Made by a program: the position numbers and the translations under genes. A DNA stretch of 64,000 nt from Isochrysis galbana. Its lineage: Eukaryota > Haptophyta > Isochrysidales > Isochrysidaceae. Below the pieces are notes generated by a model that saw only the letters and a list, made by a program, of their open reading frames with translations, did no database searches and was not told the DNA's origin. Numbering within the stretch: position 1 is the stretch's first letter; each line of letters starts with the position of its first letter. Below are positions 62,363-64,000 of this stretch, one piece after another. Location of the stretch: NCBI GenBank assembly GCA_018136815.1, contig CM030932.1, positions 1,963,284 through 2,027,283 on the forward strand, written 5' to 3'.

Positions 62363-63007
62363 ATGCCGCTCCACTCGAAGAACCGAACCCACGAGCTCGA
62401 AGAGGAGCCGGCCTGGGGAATGTACATCGACTGGAATCCACCAAGCAAGACCTCGAGCCTGTCTGCGGAAGCACCCATCAAGGTGCGCCGGTCGTCCCGG
62501 CAGCTGAGTCTCAGCGTGGACAAGCGCAAGACGCCGATCAACAAGACTGTCAAAAGGGCACCACGTGGAAACGGCCTGTACTTGGCTCTGAAAGAACATG
62601 TTGAGAGCTCGTGCGCCGAGCACGACTCGCCACTGAAAAGCATTCCTGTGTCGAACAAGTTTGCGGTGTTGGCGTCTCCACAAAACGTGTCTGCATTGAC
62701 AGAAGAGCGGCATGCCTCATCCCAGAGTGTTCCCCAGAGCTTGGGCGTGAAAGCTGCCATCAAACCGCTGTCAGCGATGCCCCCGGAGACAGTGTCACCT
62801 CCAAAAAAGCAAGTTTCCTTCATGTCGGGTGACAAAGAGAATGACCTCGGCAGTACTCCGATTGCTCGACATACTCGAACTGCTGCAAAGATACTGCAGA
62901 AGGTCGTCACAGCGGTTGTTGATGCTGTCTCTCCAGGGTTCAACAAGACGAAACGATCGGCTTTCGCCTGCTTTCCAGTACGTTCCGGGCAATACCTGGT
63001 CAGATAA
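62363..63007 (+). CDS. Unknown basic protein with KEN-box motif
   Basis: The ATG at 62363 gives 214 aa (an upstream in-frame region is open but GA-derived). It is rich in Ser, Lys and Arg, with no folded domain recognised. Visible linear motifs are DKEN (about residue 158; KEN box), RRSSRQLSLS and RKTPINKTVKRAPRG (basic, possible Cdk/NLS-type sites), and PPKKQVSF. Such a set is typical of cell-cycle proteins degraded by APC/C, but that is inference. The C-terminal end may be wrong: CCTGCTTTCCAG at about 62968-62979 resembles a splice acceptor, and another frame stays open after it (YVPGNTWSDKTARKALYHGG). Divergent from the BT1 transporter. Confidence 0.5.
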   Translation: MPLHSKNRTHELEEEPAWGMYIDWNPPSKTSSLSAEAPIKVRRSSRQLSLSVDKRKTPINKTVKRAPRGNGLYLALKEHVESSCAEHDSPLKSIPVSNKFAVLASPQNVSALTEERHASSQSVPQSLGVKAAIKPLSAMPPETVSPPKKQVSFMSGDKENDLGSTPIARHTRTAAKILQKVVTAVVDAVSPGFNKTKRSAFACFPVRSGQYLVR

Positions 63008-63639
63008 GACGGCACGCAAAGCTCTGTACCATGGCGGTCCCGAGATGGTTAATATGGTCTTGCAAAATAATAATGTATTGATGATGAGCTCGTTCTCGTA
63101 TGCTTGGGTATCTTGGTGTCCGACGACGACACGAGAGGCGAAGGAGTCTTGTAACGGCTTTGCTCAATTCCATTTTCGAGTTCGGCGTGTCCTGCGCTAC
63201 TGGAAATATGATGAAATTCGTGTCGGTACATGTTGGAATCCTTCATGCAAGAGCGCGGGCATGTATAATGCACTATCAACAGCGTTGGGCATGAGCGAAA
63301 AGCAGCTTGACTGCTTGTCATTAGCATTCACCGAATTCAAAACTCCTAGTTACTGATGTACCCAGCCCCGGTTGCATTCACTAAACGTGTCGTCTAAACG
63401 TTATCTGTAGCTATTATACTGCTACCAGTAGTAGCTAGTAGTGTTAGTACTAGTAGTAGTAAATTACAAAAACCTGAGTGTAACGTGTATCTGAAAAAAA
63501 ACTTCATAAGCTCGCCCTGCCGTACGAAGCAATGTGACAGCCCCATGCACTCGGAGCACGACACCGCAACCTCGGACAACGATATCAGAAGAGAATTCCG
63601 CAAATGCAAATGCAAATATTACGTTTGGTTGGCTATACT
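63008..63639. other. 3' flank of the KEN-box gene, no gene seen
   Basis: One plus frame continues to 63356 and could be a further exon of the preceding gene. Otherwise no gene. TAGTA-rich simple sequence lies at 63420-63465. Confidence 0.4.
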
Positions 63640-63865
63640 TAGGGCGGTCAAACATTGTCAAACAGCAAGCAGGGTTTTTTTATTAGGGGCAAAAATGACC
63701 ATCTCACCATCTCACATCTCACGGTTGAGGAAATTTGAGGAACTTTTTCGGTAGAAAGTAAAAAGTTCCCAATACACCCAATTAGCACATATCCGGGCCC
63801 CATTGGGACCCAGACCCCCCCCTTGGGCTTGGGCCCCCACAACAAAACGTAAAACGTAACCAAAT
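63640..63865 (-). repeat. Dispersed repeat, inverted copy of 23690-23910
   Basis: The reverse complement follows the 23.7-kb copy from GTTTTGTTGTGGGGGCCCAA to TTTGACCGCCCTAAG, with small indels. The window ends 135 bp later; a minus frame there has no recognised domain. Confidence 0.8.
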
Positions 63866-64000
63866 AATACCAAGAGAACCGGGAAGCGCAATGGGTCCTT
63901 CCGCTCCGGTACCCTTCCCCTTCCAAATGAGAGACAATGCTTCCGCAGAGCTCCAGCGTGCCACGTTGATGCACATCAAAGGCGAAAGCGGCTTTCCATG

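Overview
The window is a stretch of nuclear DNA from a photosynthetic eukaryote. The host genes have short GT-AG introns (84 to 280 bp). One encodes a desaturase with a signal-peptide-like leader of the kind used for a secondary plastid, and others encode centrin, a UFM1 protease, mitochondrial ETF-QO and an ER-type PDI. The mixture of very GC-rich, homopolymer-rich DNA with many retroelements fits a haptophyte or similar secondary-plastid alga. That assignment is inference; nothing seen here names the species. Two runs of exactly 100 N (13475-13574 and 45530-45629) are scaffold joins, so linkage across them is only as good as the scaffolding.

Host genes I can support: a modular trypsin-like protease (4473-7123, +) with a truncated near-identical copy (11630-13393, +); ETF-ubiquinone oxidoreductase (15632-17618, -, 2 exons); a UFSP1-like protease (20932-21714, -); a plastid-type fatty-acid desaturase (24900-26451, +, 2 exons); centrin (30129-31065, -, 3 exons); an F-box/ankyrin-like gene broken by an 880-bp insertion (47100-48533, -); a Cys-repeat protein (about 48640-49425, +); a PDI-family protein whose start codon appears to be split by an intron (52605-54038, +, 3 exons); a folate-biopterin (BT1) transporter (59303-61687, -, 4 exons); and a KEN-box-containing unknown (62363-63007, +).

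The rest is mostly mobile DNA. The largest item is a 13.5-kb Ty3/gypsy chromovirus (32004 to the gap at 45530) with nearly identical LTRs. Its order is gag, a long linker with a phage-type DNA-methyltransferase-like domain, retropepsin, RT, RNase H, integrase, chromodomain. Gag ends in an in-frame UAG followed by an open frame, and the next two junctions are -1 shifts. A related antisense copy at 8240-10389 also places the methyltransferase-like domain next to the protease. Other fragments are an internal-deletion derivative (13600-14340), an antisense gag end (58793-58945), LTR pieces near 2.1-2.5 kb, Ty1/copia pieces (7810-8295; 18171-18715), and many pieces of one non-LTR retrotransposon family (LINE; 21925-23000, 28364-28860, 46220-46646, 49664-50277, 55187-58548, 58960-59046).

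The first 14 kb looks like a segmentally duplicated block built around the protease gene, with long CT/GA tracts and a 49-base C run. Several dispersed repeat families recur in both orientations (for example 20.1/28.9/47.6 kb, 18.7/46.7 kb and 23.7/63.6 kb). The most unusual feature is the methyltransferase-bearing chromovirus with its apparent recoding sites.
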